Shown: positions 40,725 through 48,994 of the stretch, piece by piece
Layout: each line of letters begins with the position of its first letter
Numbering within the stretch: position 1 is the stretch's first letter
Origin: Tsukamurella sp. TY48
GTDB lineage: Bacteria; Actinomycetota; Actinomycetes; Mycobacteriales; Mycobacteriaceae
Assembly: GCF_019656655.1 (NCBI RefSeq)
Contig: NZ_BPMV01000001.1
Span: forward strand, 1,116,001-1,180,000
DNA length: 64,000 nucleotides
Direction of reading: 5' to 3'
Program-made: the position numbers and the translations under genes
The notes under the pieces: model-generated
What the model was told of the DNA's origin: nothing
Seen by the model: only the letters and a program-made list of their open reading frames with translations
Database searches by the model: none

Positions 40725-41203
40725 CCGCGGTCGTCGGTGGGCGTGGGCGGCGCCAGCTTGGTGCGGTCCTCGGCGGCGATCAGCCGCTGCACCCGTTCCT
40801 GCGCCTCGCGGATTCCATCGGCGTAGAGCTTCTCGTCGGCGGTGCCGTCGGTGAGCGCGAAGTCGAACTCGCGGCTGGTTCCCAGCCGGTCGGCGGCCTC
40901 GGCGAAGCGGCCCTGCCTGCGGTAACCGTCGGCCAGGTTCAGATGCAGCGAGGGCATGAACCCGGCGACCGTGAGGGTGGGGTGGATGGCCTGGAGATCG
41001 GCGTCGGAGACGTTCACCGATTCCCTCAGCGAGACCTCGTCCCACGCCACCTCATCGTCGAGGTCCTCCTGCAGATCGGCGATGAAGTGCGCGGCGATGC
41101 AGCGGGAGGCGTGATCGGCGGGGTCGATCTCCGCCCAGAGCGCGTCCAGCTTCGGCTTCCGGGAATCCGGCTCCGCGGTGAGGGCGGCGTTCAGTTCGGT
41201 CAT
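40721..41203 (-). CDS. Tetratricopeptide-like protein of unknown function
   Basis: A 160-residue helical, acidic protein. SLHLNLADGYRRQGRFAEAADRL is one clear TPR-like helix pair; the rest is helical with ADHASRCIAAHFIADLQEDL. I chose ATG 41203, which has GGAG six bases upstream. No signal peptide. It may act as an adaptor; nothing in the neighbourhood points to a partner. Confidence 0.7.
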   Translation of the reverse strand: MTELNAALTAEPDSRKPKLDALWAEIDPADHASRCIAAHFIADLQEDLDDEVAWDEVSLRESVNVSDADLQAIHPTLTVAGFMPSLHLNLADGYRRQGRFAEAADRLGTSREFDFALTDGTADEKLYADGIREAQERVQRLIAAEDRTKLAPPTPTDDRG

Positions 41204-41313
41204 CAGGTTCTCCACGCTCCGGACCCTAGACCACGCCACCGACAATCTCAGCGCGGGCGGATTCGTCGGCCGTTCCGGGTGTGGCGGGGCACCGGCACCG
41301 CTACAAAGGGGAG

Positions 41314-41778
41314 GTGAGACGAATTCTGGCATCGGCCCTCCTCGTGCTGCTCACCCTGTCCGTCGGGGCCGTCCCGGCCGCGCACGCCGCGGACGTCGAG
41401 GCCGCGATCGCGCGCGGGATGACACTGGTGGGTACCGATACCTTCGGCGAGTACGGCTGTGAGGACTTCGTCGATTTCGCCTACGGCCGCACCACCGCCA
41501 ACGGCATCCCCCGCGATCATGCGCGGTCGTTCTACGAGGCGCTCGCCACCAAGGGGCTGGGGCATCCCGAGCTTCCGGCACCGCGCGGCGCGCTGGTCTT
41601 CACCGAGAGCGATTACGGCTTCCACGTCGATATCTCGCTCGGCGACGGCACCTACCTCAGCGGCGCCGTGCAGGGCCTGGCCCGCGGGCTCGGGGACGGC
41701 AGTCAGATCCAGATCATCGATGCGCCGAATCCGCGGCCGCACCGGCTACTGGGCTGGGCCCACGCTCCCTGGAAGTAG
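41314..41778 (+). CDS. Secreted NlpC/P60-like protein
   Basis: A 154-residue protein with a signal peptide (RRILASALLVLLTLSVGAVP, cleavage after AAHA). The mature part has YGCEDFVDFAYGR, ALVFTES and FHVDISLGDGTYLSGA, a Cys...His layout like NlpC/P60 or amidase-type cysteine hydrolases of peptidoglycan. An alternative GTG at 41281 would add 11 residues; AAAGGGGAG sits very close to the GTG at 41314, so the start is uncertain. Its 3' end overlaps the convergent menC gene by 33 bases. Confidence 0.68.
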   Translation: MRRILASALLVLLTLSVGAVPAAHAADVEAAIARGMTLVGTDTFGEYGCEDFVDFAYGRTTANGIPRDHARSFYEALATKGLGHPELPAPRGALVFTESDYGFHVDISLGDGTYLSGAVQGLARGLGDGSQIQIIDAPNPRPHRLLGWAHAPWK

Positions 41779-42744
41779 TGCGGCGCAGCGTCGCAGGCGG
41801 TCGAGCCACCAGTCGCGGCGCTCACCCGTCTCCTCGACGGCGGCGATGGTGGCCTCGTCGGGGTCGACCGCGGCCACGCGCAGCGCACCGTCGACCACGG
41901 GGTGCGTGCCGAGGTCGGCCGTGAAGAAGCCGCCGGTGCCCAGCCCCGCCGCGTTCCCCTCGGGAATCGCTGCGGCCGCGGCGATACCGGCGGTGAGGCC
42001 GACGGCGGTGTCGAGCGCGGAGGAGACGGTCACGCGTACGCCGGCGGCGGCGCGGAGCTTGGCCGCCACGTCGAGCACCGCCCGGACCCCGCCCAACGGC
42101 GGCACCTTGACCACCGCGACGTCGGCGGCACCCAGCTCGGCGACGCGCATGGGATCGTCTGCGCGGCGGATGGATTCGTCGGCGGCCACATCACAGGCGC
42201 CGGCGAGGAGGGCGCGCAGTTCGGCGAGTTCCTCGACGGTGCGGCAGGGCTGTTCGGCGTAGTCCAGCGGCCCCTGCTCCAGGATCTGGCTGATCACGGC
42301 GTACGCCTCGGGCACCGTCCAGCCGCCGTTGGCGTCGATGCGGACGGCACCGTCCGGCCCGAGGGCGGCGCGCACGGCGGCCACGCGGGCCACGTCGTCC
42401 TCGGCGCTCTGCCCCTTCTCGGCCACCTTCACCTTGGCCACCCGGCAGCCGGGGAACCGGGACAGCACCTCGGGGACCTGCGCGGCGGTCACGGCGGGCA
42501 CGGTCGCGTTGATGGGCACGACGGTGCGCACCGGGTCCGGGAAGCCCTCGTACGCCGCCTCGATGCCGGCCCGCAGCCAGTTGGAAGATTCGGCGTCGTC
42601 GTACTCCGCGAACGGGGCGAATTCGCCCCAGCCGGCGGGGCCGCGGAAGACGACGGCTTCGCGAGCGGTGATGCCGCGGAAGCGGACCCGCATCGGCAGC
42701 CGGACCACGCGAGCGGAGGCGAGGAGTTCGTCGACGTCGACCAT
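41746..42744 (-). CDS. menC: o-Succinylbenzoate synthase
   Basis: A 332-residue enolase-superfamily enzyme. The catalytic KxK lies in RVAKVKVAE, metal ligands in RIDANGGW, YAEQPC and AADESI, and a second Lys in AVVKVPPLGG. It dehydrates SHCHC to o-succinylbenzoate in the menaquinone pathway. ATG 42744 has TACCCT six bases before it. It lies 25 bases after the 3-hydroxyacyl-CoA dehydrogenase gene on the same strand. Length agrees with the actinobacterial MenC type. Confidence 0.93.
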   Translation of the reverse strand: MVDVDELLASARVVRLPMRVRFRGITAREAVVFRGPAGWGEFAPFAEYDDAESSNWLRAGIEAAYEGFPDPVRTVVPINATVPAVTAAQVPEVLSRFPGCRVAKVKVAEKGQSAEDDVARVAAVRAALGPDGAVRIDANGGWTVPEAYAVISQILEQGPLDYAEQPCRTVEELAELRALLAGACDVAADESIRRADDPMRVAELGAADVAVVKVPPLGGVRAVLDVAAKLRAAAGVRVTVSSALDTAVGLTAGIAAAAAIPEGNAAGLGTGGFFTADLGTHPVVDGALRVAAVDPDEATIAAVEETGERRDWWLDRLRRCAALLPGSVGPAQ

Positions 42745-42769
42745 GCCCCCAGGGTAGGGGGCGCGAGTG

Positions 42770-43636
42770 CTAGGCGCTGTAGTCGTAGAAGCCTGCGCCC
42801 GTCTTGCGACCGAGCCGGCCGGAATCGACGTACTCGTGCAGCAGGCGGCGCGGGCCCTCGGGCAGGTTCGGATTCTCGGCGGCGTAGTGGTTCTCGATGT
42901 CGAGCACCACATCGAGGCCCACGTTGTCCATCATCTGGAAGGGGCCGACGGGCATGTGCCAGTTGACCTTGAACATGCCGTCCACGTCTTCCGGGGTGGC
43001 GACGCCCTCGGCCACCACGGCGAGGGATTCGCGCTTGATGGCGGCCCACACCCGGTTGAAGATGAAGCCGGTGCTCTCCTTCTTGGCCTCGAACGGGATC
43101 ACGCCGAATTCGGGGAGGATCTGCAGGAGCGAGTCGATCAGCTCACGGGAGGTGTCGCCGTCGGACATGAGGTCGACCGCGTTCGCGGTGGGCGGCATGT
43201 AGAAGTGCATGTTGAGGAAGCGGGTCTTGTCGGTGATCCGCTCGTCCATGAGCCGCGAGGCGTAGGAGCTGGAGTTGGTGGCGAAGATCGCGTCGGCGGG
43301 TGCGGCCTCGTCGATCTGGCCCCACAACGGGATCTTGATGTCGAGCCGCTCGGGGACCGCCTCGATGATCAGCCAGGCGTCCCGGACGGCGGCGGCCAGA
43401 TCGTCGTGGGCCACGGCGCGCCCCACGGCGCCGGTTCCGCGCTCGGTGATGATGCCCGGAAGGGTCTGCGCCACATAGTCGACGGCGGCCTGCGCCTGCG
43501 TGGCGTCGGGGTCGTAGACGCGGGCCTCGCCACCGCGGCTGCAGAACATGAGGGCGATGCGTCGGCCCAGTGTTCCGGCGCCGATCACGGCGACGGGGCG
43601 GTTCTTGATCGCGTCGAAGGTGTACGCGTAGTTCAT
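42770..43636 (-). CDS. 3-hydroxyacyl-CoA dehydrogenase family protein
   Basis: A 288-residue protein with the NAD-binding VAVIGAGTLGRRIALMF, the family's SNSSSYASRL (catalytic Ser/Asn region), NMHFYMPP and GFIFNRVWAAIKRESLAV. The usual catalytic His may be the one in MHFYMPP. It could oxidise short 3-hydroxyacyl-CoA or act on a related hydroxy acid such as L-gulonate-type substrates. The ATG at 43636 has AGGAG upstream; an earlier frame start was rejected. A near-palindrome lies 85 bases upstream. Confidence 0.87.
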   Translation of the reverse strand: MNYAYTFDAIKNRPVAVIGAGTLGRRIALMFCSRGGEARVYDPDATQAQAAVDYVAQTLPGIITERGTGAVGRAVAHDDLAAAVRDAWLIIEAVPERLDIKIPLWGQIDEAAPADAIFATNSSSYASRLMDERITDKTRFLNMHFYMPPTANAVDLMSDGDTSRELIDSLLQILPEFGVIPFEAKKESTGFIFNRVWAAIKRESLAVVAEGVATPEDVDGMFKVNWHMPVGPFQMMDNVGLDVVLDIENHYAAENPNLPEGPRRLLHEYVDSGRLGRKTGAGFYDYSA

Positions 43637-43720
43637 GGCTACTCCTGATGGGTGAGGGAGGTCAGGCGCGGGCTGCACCGCGGGTCGCGGTGGCCGGGCT
43701 GCCGATCATCGAAGTTGATT

Positions 43721-43738
43721 CGATCACTTAAGTAATCG
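43721..43738. promoter_or_regulatory. Near-perfect 18-bp palindrome between hbd-like gene and menB
   Basis: CGATcACTTAAGTaATCG is symmetrical except for one pair, with the core ACTTAAGT. It is AT-rich against its surroundings and lies in the divergent promoter region, 62 bases from the menB start. A MarR- or TetR-type operator for the hydroxyacyl-CoA dehydrogenase gene is plausible. Confidence 0.45.
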
Positions 43739-43800
43739 TACTCCGGGTGGACGGCCCCGGTTCACGCCACCCGGTGGCGGCCGACAGTAGAGTCGGACGG

Positions 43801-44727
43801 GTGACTTTCAATCCCGAGCTGTGGAAGCCCGTCCCGGGCTTCGAGGACCTGACGGACATCACCTACCACCGGCACATCAGCCAGGGCACGGTGCGCGTCG
43901 CGTTCGACCGCCCGGAGGTGCGCAACGCCTTCCGGCCGCACACCGTGGATGAGCTGTACTCGGTGATGGACCACGCGCGGCGGTCGGCCGATGTGGGTGC
44001 GGTGCTGCTGACCGGTAACGGTCCGGCACCGAAAGACGGGGTGTGGGCGTTCTGCTCCGGTGGCGATCAGCGGATTCGTGGGCGCAGCGGGTACCAGTAC
44101 GCGACGAGCCACGACTCCGATGTCGAGGCGGCGACCGCGGACGGCGTCGACGAGGCCCGGGTGAAGGCCGAGGGCGGCCGGCTGCACATCCTGGAGGTGC
44201 AGCGGCTGATCCGGTTCATGCCGAAGGTGGTGATCGCGCTGGTGAACGGCTGGGCCGCCGGCGGCGGGCATTCGCTGCACGTGACGTGCGATCTGACGCT
44301 GGCCTCGCGGGAGCACGCGAAGTTCAAGCAGACCGATGCCGATGTGGGCAGCTTCGACGCCGGCTACGGCAGCGCCTATCTCGCGAAGCAGGTGGGCAAC
44401 AAGTTCGCGCGCGAGATCTTCTTCCTGGGCGATGTGTACAGCGCCGAGGACATGCACCGCATGGGCGCCGTGAACCGAGTCGTCGATCACGACGAGCTGG
44501 AGAACGTGGCACTGGAGTGGACCGCGAAGATCCTCGGCAAGAGCCCGCAGGCGCAGCGAATGCTGAAGTACGCCTTCAATCTTCCCGACGACGGACTTGT
44601 CGGGCAGCAGCTCTTCGCCGGTGAGGCGACCCGCCTGGCCTACATGACCGACGAGGCTGTGGAGGGCCGGGATTCCTTCCTAGAGAAGCGCGCCCCCGAC
44701 TGGTCACCGTTCCCCTACTACTACTAG
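43801..44727 (+). CDS. menB: 1,4-Dihydroxy-2-naphthoyl-CoA synthase
   Basis: A 308-residue crotonase-fold enzyme. AFCSGGDQRIRGRSGYQY, the oxyanion-hole GWAAGGGHSLHVTCDL and the catalytic Asp/Tyr region DADVGSFDAGYGSAYL are all present, as is the C-terminal WSPFPYYY. It cyclises o-succinylbenzoyl-CoA in menaquinone synthesis. The GTG at 43801 has TAGAGT seven bases upstream, suggesting a leaderless mRNA. Its 3' end is the site of the accessory island: two degenerate copies of this end occur at 48089 and 49153. Confidence 0.96.
   Translation: MTFNPELWKPVPGFEDLTDITYHRHISQGTVRVAFDRPEVRNAFRPHTVDELYSVMDHARRSADVGAVLLTGNGPAPKDGVWAFCSGGDQRIRGRSGYQYATSHDSDVEAATADGVDEARVKAEGGRLHILEVQRLIRFMPKVVIALVNGWAAGGGHSLHVTCDLTLASREHAKFKQTDADVGSFDAGYGSAYLAKQVGNKFAREIFFLGDVYSAEDMHRMGAVNRVVDHDELENVALEWTAKILGKSPQAQRMLKYAFNLPDDGLVGQQLFAGEATRLAYMTDEAVEGRDSFLEKRAPDWSPFPYYY
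44666..44727 (+). repeat. menB 3' end, intact copy (A)
   Basis: This stretch encodes RDSFLEKRAPDW and the menB stop. It is the functional form of the repeat seen degenerate at 48089-48193 and 49153-49257. Just beyond the stop, GCTAGTGCAGA occurs twice (44733-44743 and 44750-44760), then ATCGATCA, which also follows the tail in the other copies. Confidence 0.8.
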
Positions 44728-44764
44728 CCGACGCTAGTGCAGAGTTAAAGCTAGTGCAGATCGA

Positions 44765-45019
44765 TCACATGAGCTGCGATCGCGCCATCTTCACACCTCG
44801 CACAACCCACACAACTCCGTAGTAAATCGCAAAAAATGAAACCGGGGCAACGAACCCAAATTGCCATCGCTGAGGGATGCTCCCAAAGTTTACGTACGCC
44901 ATAGTAACCATAGTCAGCGTGAGTGCGCCCGAGACGATCATGAGGACTGCCAATACAGGCCCGGAGGTCTCTCCATTCGCATCCGCCGCAGGTTGCACAT
45001 CACCGATCGATTCACTCAT
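44765..45019 (-). CDS. Small two-helix membrane protein (island)
   Basis: An 84-residue protein with a polar N-terminus and two helices (VLAVLMIVSGALTLTMVTMA and a second near WQFGFVAPVSFFAIYYGVVW). I do not recognise a family. The ATG at 45019 has AGGAGG seven bases upstream, so translation looks genuine. It is the last of three minus-strand genes directly behind menB and lies 19 bases after the larger membrane protein. G+C is far below the flanks, which marks it as acquired. Confidence 0.6.
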   Translation of the reverse strand: MSESIGDVQPAADANGETSGPVLAVLMIVSGALTLTMVTMAYVNFGSIPQRWQFGFVAPVSFFAIYYGVVWVVRGVKMARSQLM

Positions 45020-45038
45020 AAACCCGCCTCCTGGTAAA

Positions 45039-45881
45039 TCATCTGTCACTCCCGTTCTCATTTTCTCCAAAGGTAAACCTTCCGAATCTTGCGAAAAGCT
45101 CCGTTGCCACAACGGGTGAACTAAGCGCGGCAATTCGCGTATCTTCGTCATCGCACAAATTCTCAATTGCGACCAGCATCGCTTCACTGTCTACGTGATA
45201 GCGAACAGGATGCACTTCAACCCTGATTTGCGTGCCGCAATTTGAGCCAGACTCTCGATCAACCAACAGTTCGACTATCGGATATGCGCCTCGGAGGATG
45301 GGTCTGATATCTTCTATTTCACTCCATCGAACCATTGTATTACGCACCCACAGGTTCTGCTTTGTGAACATAAATTCAGGGTCTGTTATTCTGCTAGTAT
45401 TCCATAGACCCAACATTCCACCAACAATCCACGAAAACCAGAATAGCGTAAGGAATATGCTTCCTAGGCTTTCTACGCCTCCGAGTGTGGCAACCCCGAG
45501 AAAACCGTCTAAGATAACTAGTGTTGCGACTGCCATAGGAAAGAGTTTTGTAACCGAGATCGCCGATCGTATCGCAATCTCCGGACCTCGGTCCGGAGAT
45601 GCTGCAGTCCAATCAACTAGCGGGGGCGCGTTACGTCGCACCCGAATATTGCACACGCCAGCCAATGCGATCGTGAAACCTGTCACCATGAGTGAGAGCG
45701 CAAACCAATCATTTAGGTCGTCGAGCGACCCATTTGGCCCGACGATTTCGACGGTCAATCCCACAACACCTAGCAATAGAAATGTCGCCAGAACTGCTGC
45801 AACGAACCAACACAATCGAATCTTCCAAACCGGCCACTCAACGGGCCAGCTCGAATCAATCGCTTCAGACCTTGAGATCAT
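45039..45881 (-). CDS. Four-helix membrane protein with PH-like C-terminal domain (candidate immunity protein)
   Basis: A 280-residue protein. Helices lie near residues 20-47, 60-78, 108-130 and 140-160; the soluble C-terminus carries FTKQNLWVRNTMVRWSEIED, a pattern seen in bacterial PH-like domains. It starts three bases after the stop of the chimeric toxin-like gene, the usual place of an immunity gene. G+C is very low (the 60 bases from 45361 include only 22 G or C). A second island protein (48215-48994) has the same architecture. Function is inferred from place only. Confidence 0.55.
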   Translation of the reverse strand: MISRSEAIDSSWPVEWPVWKIRLCWFVAAVLATFLLLGVVGLTVEIVGPNGSLDDLNDWFALSLMVTGFTIALAGVCNIRVRRNAPPLVDWTAASPDRGPEIAIRSAISVTKLFPMAVATLVILDGFLGVATLGGVESLGSIFLTLFWFSWIVGGMLGLWNTSRITDPEFMFTKQNLWVRNTMVRWSEIEDIRPILRGAYPIVELLVDRESGSNCGTQIRVEVHPVRYHVDSEAMLVAIENLCDDEDTRIAALSSPVVATELFARFGRFTFGENENGSDR

Positions 45882-45884
45882 GGC

Positions 45885-47747
45885 TCACCAGAATTTCAGT
45901 TTCGACGCAGCTTTTCCAATTCCACTCGCTGCCGACAGGACAGCCTTCTTCGTCCCATCATACCCTCTATTGACAATTTCCGTACCAACGCCAGATCCGA
46001 TAACGGCGCCTACCGCGCCAATTCCCGCGCCGGCCAAAGTCCCTACCCCTGGAAATAGCATCGTCCCGATCGCCGCACCCGCGGCCGCTCCGCCTAGACT
46101 TCCCAGCCCCTTTGCGAACGCCTTGTCTGCCGGCGCGCCGCTTTTGGCCTCTTGATACGACTGATACATGGTCGTCGCCGCACCAATTCCAGGCAGACGC
46201 TTAGATGCAGAGGAGAGCAGATTTCCTGCCTTGCCTAGCGCATTGGCCTTAACGCCGTTGACAGCCGATGACGCTCGATCGGCGATCTTGGTCGGGTTGT
46301 ACCACGGTTTCTGTGCAGCCCTTTCCGCCGCCATCGTTGCCTTCTGGCTCGCCGCGCGCTCTGCCGCAATCACTTGCGGGGTCAGCTTCTTAGCTGCCGG
46401 CGCAGCAGCAGTGAGGGCAGAATTGGCAATGGACATAGGATTGCCATCCGCTCCGATGTTCTTAGCTGAGTCAACTGCGAAGTTGACCGCATTTTCCACG
46501 GCTTCTTTCCCCTTGTCGGTCACCTTGTTGCCGGACGCAAACATACTGGTGTCTGACATAAGTGAGACGTCCTGACGATTGATTCCGTCAGAAGGCGCAT
46601 CGTCATACGAATCTTGTCCCCCTTCTGCACCGCGCTGCGATGTCTGCGCCCTCGGCACTCCATCGACGTCTCGCTGAGATGCCGGAGTCGCTTGTCGCCC
46701 GACAGCAACACCACCGTGATCACCAGGCTCAGCCCGACCGGCTTCTCCGCCTGTTCCGTTGACTCCCGGTGCCGCACCCGGCTTGCGGCGGCCGGCAGCG
46801 ATGGCGGCCGCCTCACCAACTAGGTAGGCCCACGACGGGGCACCGCCTTTGCTGTCTCCGCCGCCGGGGCCGGTACCGCCATGGTCGGAGCCCGAACCGC
46901 CGCTCCCCGGGGCAGCTCCGCTACCCGCGGCGCCGGGAGCCGGGCACTGCGACTGGGTCTGGGTCACCGTCACCGTCGGCTGACCCGACGTCTGCTGACC
47001 GGACTGCGTGGGCTGCCCCGACTGCGTGGGCTGACCGGGCGCGGTGGTGCGCACCGGACTCTGCTGCTGATTCCCCTGTCCCTGGCCGGGTTGCTGGCCC
47101 TGACCGGTCGGGTTCCCCGGAATGTTCGGCGCCTGCTGACCCGGCGTACCGAACTGCGGAGTCTGCGCCTGAATACCGTCACCGCTATTGCCGCCGCTGC
47201 CCGCAGGCGAGGTCGCGATCCCATTGTTGTCCTGACCGCTGCCCTGATTGCCCTGCTGACCACCCGGCGCGGTCGTCTGCTGCGCCGGCGGAGTGATCGT
47301 TAAATCCGGACCCGGCCCCGGACCACAGGTCGCCGGACCACCACCCGGACACGGCGCCGCCGAAGCAACCCCCGCACCCGGACCGGTCGCGGCGAAGCCC
47401 ATCATCCCGACCGCCACCACGATCCCAGCCACCGCAGCCGCGGCACGCACCTGCTCCGGCGCGGGCGCTCCCACCCCCGCCGAGCGGAGCTTGCTCAGAC
47501 CGGTGAAGAAGATCCGCCCGACGATCACCATGATCAACCAGAACGTCAGAAACACCACCGGCACCGGCGTGAACCGCGGCGCCTCGATGGAGAACATCAC
47601 CCCACCGACCATCCCCGCCAACCCGATCACCGTCAGGAACGCACCCTGCAAGCGCTGCTGCGCCACCGAGCCGTCATTACCGTCGCGGGTGCCGCCGTTC
47701 GCGGCACCAACGGGCTTCCCCCGAGCATGCGCTGCCACAGACCTCAC
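45885..47747 (-). CDS. Chimeric membrane protein, candidate polymorphic toxin
   Basis: A 620-residue protein in three parts. Residues 1-130 have three membrane helices (near 34-53, 61-82 and 102-120). Residues 140-330 are a Pro/Gln/Gly/Thr linker. From about residue 397 an Ala/Gly-rich domain follows, ending in a glycine-zipper segment (LFPGVGTLAGAGIGAVGAVI) and KAASKLKFW. G+C drops sharply between the first two parts (high) and the last (low), as if a foreign C-terminal domain had been joined to a resident N-terminus. That layout, followed at once by a membrane protein gene, fits a toxin/immunity pair with a membrane-active tip. I recognise no named domain. The GTG start at 47747 is uncertain; another GTG lies nine bases in. 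Confidence 0.6.
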   Translation of the reverse strand: MRSVAAHARGKPVGAANGGTRDGNDGSVAQQRLQGAFLTVIGLAGMVGGVMFSIEAPRFTPVPVVFLTFWLIMVIVGRIFFTGLSKLRSAGVGAPAPEQVRAAAAVAGIVVAVGMMGFAATGPGAGVASAAPCPGGGPATCGPGPGPDLTITPPAQQTTAPGGQQGNQGSGQDNNGIATSPAGSGGNSGDGIQAQTPQFGTPGQQAPNIPGNPTGQGQQPGQGQGNQQQSPVRTTAPGQPTQSGQPTQSGQQTSGQPTVTVTQTQSQCPAPGAAGSGAAPGSGGSGSDHGGTGPGGGDSKGGAPSWAYLVGEAAAIAAGRRKPGAAPGVNGTGGEAGRAEPGDHGGVAVGRQATPASQRDVDGVPRAQTSQRGAEGGQDSYDDAPSDGINRQDVSLMSDTSMFASGNKVTDKGKEAVENAVNFAVDSAKNIGADGNPMSIANSALTAAAPAAKKLTPQVIAAERAASQKATMAAERAAQKPWYNPTKIADRASSAVNGVKANALGKAGNLLSSASKRLPGIGAATTMYQSYQEAKSGAPADKAFAKGLGSLGGAAAGAAIGTMLFPGVGTLAGAGIGAVGAVIGSGVGTEIVNRGYDGTKKAVLSAASGIGKAASKLKFW

Positions 47748-47934
47748 TCACCTTCCATCTTCACGAACACCAGCCCCATCGACCATGAGGCCGGAAAGAG
47801 GGATTGCGCCCGACGCGGGCACTGATAGACCCAGTTCGCCACCGATCCACAACCGGGTCAACCGGCATTGGCGCTCCGATCCGCGCATATTCGCTGCTCA
47901 CGGGACATATCCGAGCAATTCATATAGCGCCCCG

Positions 47935-47984
47935 GTTGAACGGCATCAGCCCGTTCAACGGCATATAGCGGTCCCCTATATGCC
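47935..47984. repeat. Two abutting 9-7-9 hairpins
   Basis: GTTGAACGG (47935-47943) pairs with CCGTTCAAC (47951-47959), and immediately after, GGCATATAG (47960-47968) pairs with CTATATGCC (47976-47984). Both have nine-base arms and seven-base loops. They lie about 190 bases upstream of the toxin-like gene. The surrounding 47748-48214 contains no gene, only these hairpins and menB-tail copy B. Confidence 0.75.
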
Positions 47985-48088
47985 CAGGTCATCGCTGACA
48001 ACACGCCATGTCGCGCTACTCGGCAGCCAGACGCCCCGGCCTCGTCCAGAACTCGATCCCCCACTTGGCGCCAGCGCACCGCGGCCGC

Positions 48089-48193
48089 AGCACCCAGCCG
48101 AAGCCGGGGCTTCTGCCTGGAGAAGCGCGCCCCGACTGGCCGCCATCCCCCTGGTACTACCGATCGATCATCTCCGCCAGGAATCAGCGACCA
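48089..48193 (+). repeat. Degenerate menB 3'-end copy (B)
   Basis: It matches copy C (49153-49257) with 12 mismatches over 105 bases. The part GAGAAGCGCGCCCCGACT equals the menB codons for EKRAPD except for one missing C, which shifts the frame. The shared tail CGATCGATCATCTCCGCCAG beyond it is not found behind the intact menB in full. Confidence 0.85.
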
Positions 48194-48214
48194 CTTTCAA
48201 TCCCTCAACTTCCT

Positions 48215-48994
48215 TCAAGCGCACGAATAGATCGTCACGGATACACTCGATCCAATTGGGATATCTTCGGGCGGACGCACGGTCAACATTGAATATATCC
48301 GCTGCGGAGAAGCTGCTTCAGGTAGGGAAGTGAGTGCATCTAGGGTTGAGAGAACATTGTTGGTATCGATGAGATATCCAAACGCCGTCATGTACTCAGA
48401 AGCACTCCCAATATCTTCGCTCGAGAATCGAACTGATGGGGCGCCTCGTGGAGGCTCAAATAGTCCGTAATTGAGTTTCTCGAATGGGATCGTTACACCG
48501 CGCGCGGTGATCACGTGCTGCGACTCGATTACGAATGCCCCTCGATTCCGAAAAATTATGTATGCGATCACCGTCGCAACTACAGTTCCGAGTAGCGCCA
48601 CAGGCAGCACCATCCCAGATCTTTGAGTGCCGTCAGTTGCGCCGACACTCAGTCCTACTGCGAGCACAGCAATGCTTGCGACAAGATAGGTAGCGGAGTT
48701 TCTCCACCACGGTGCATGGCCTATTCGAACACCGCTCCCATGAACACAAATTGTGCTGTTGCGTGATCCAACCTGGGGAGAAAGCATACCAACAAACAGT
48801 AGAATCATTCCAATACTACAGATCACCACTCCCGGCATCGATCCAGCTATGCCGATGATCAGCCCAAGAGTTCCGAGCGCCGCACCTAAAAGCGGTCCCG
48901 CGAGAGGCTTCCACTGATTCGAATAGTTGGTCCACACGAAATGTGACTCGTTTCCTTCTGCCAAAGCCAGTCCATCCCCTTCGCCGTAATCCAA
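48215..48994 (-). CDS. Four-helix membrane protein with soluble C-terminus (candidate orphan immunity protein)
   Basis: A 259-residue protein from a TTG at 48994 with GGAGG well placed upstream; a GTG at 49033 is an alternative with a poor ribosome site. Helices lie in LAGPLLGAALGTLGLIIGIA, VVICSIGMILLFVGML, YLVASIAVLAVGLSVGA and VALLGTVVATVIAYIIF. The C-terminal part (SQHVITARGVTIPFEKLNYG) resembles the PH-like layout of the protein at 45039. No intact toxin gene precedes it, only a possible frameshifted remnant, and menB-tail copy B follows. I do not recognise a named family. Confidence 0.55.
   Translation of the reverse strand: MDYGEGDGLALAEGNESHFVWTNYSNQWKPLAGPLLGAALGTLGLIIGIAGSMPGVVICSIGMILLFVGMLSPQVGSRNSTICVHGSGVRIGHAPWWRNSATYLVASIAVLAVGLSVGATDGTQRSGMVLPVALLGTVVATVIAYIIFRNRGAFVIESQHVITARGVTIPFEKLNYGLFEPPRGAPSVRFSSEDIGSASEYMTAFGYLIDTNNVLSTLDALTSLPEAASPQRIYSMLTVRPPEDIPIGSSVSVTIYSCA

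Noticed and set aside
47748-48333. Plus-strand frame across the toxin-gene upstream region
   Set aside because: Its composition is uneven, it has no ribosome site or domain, and it runs through menB-tail copy B and antisense to the membrane protein gene.
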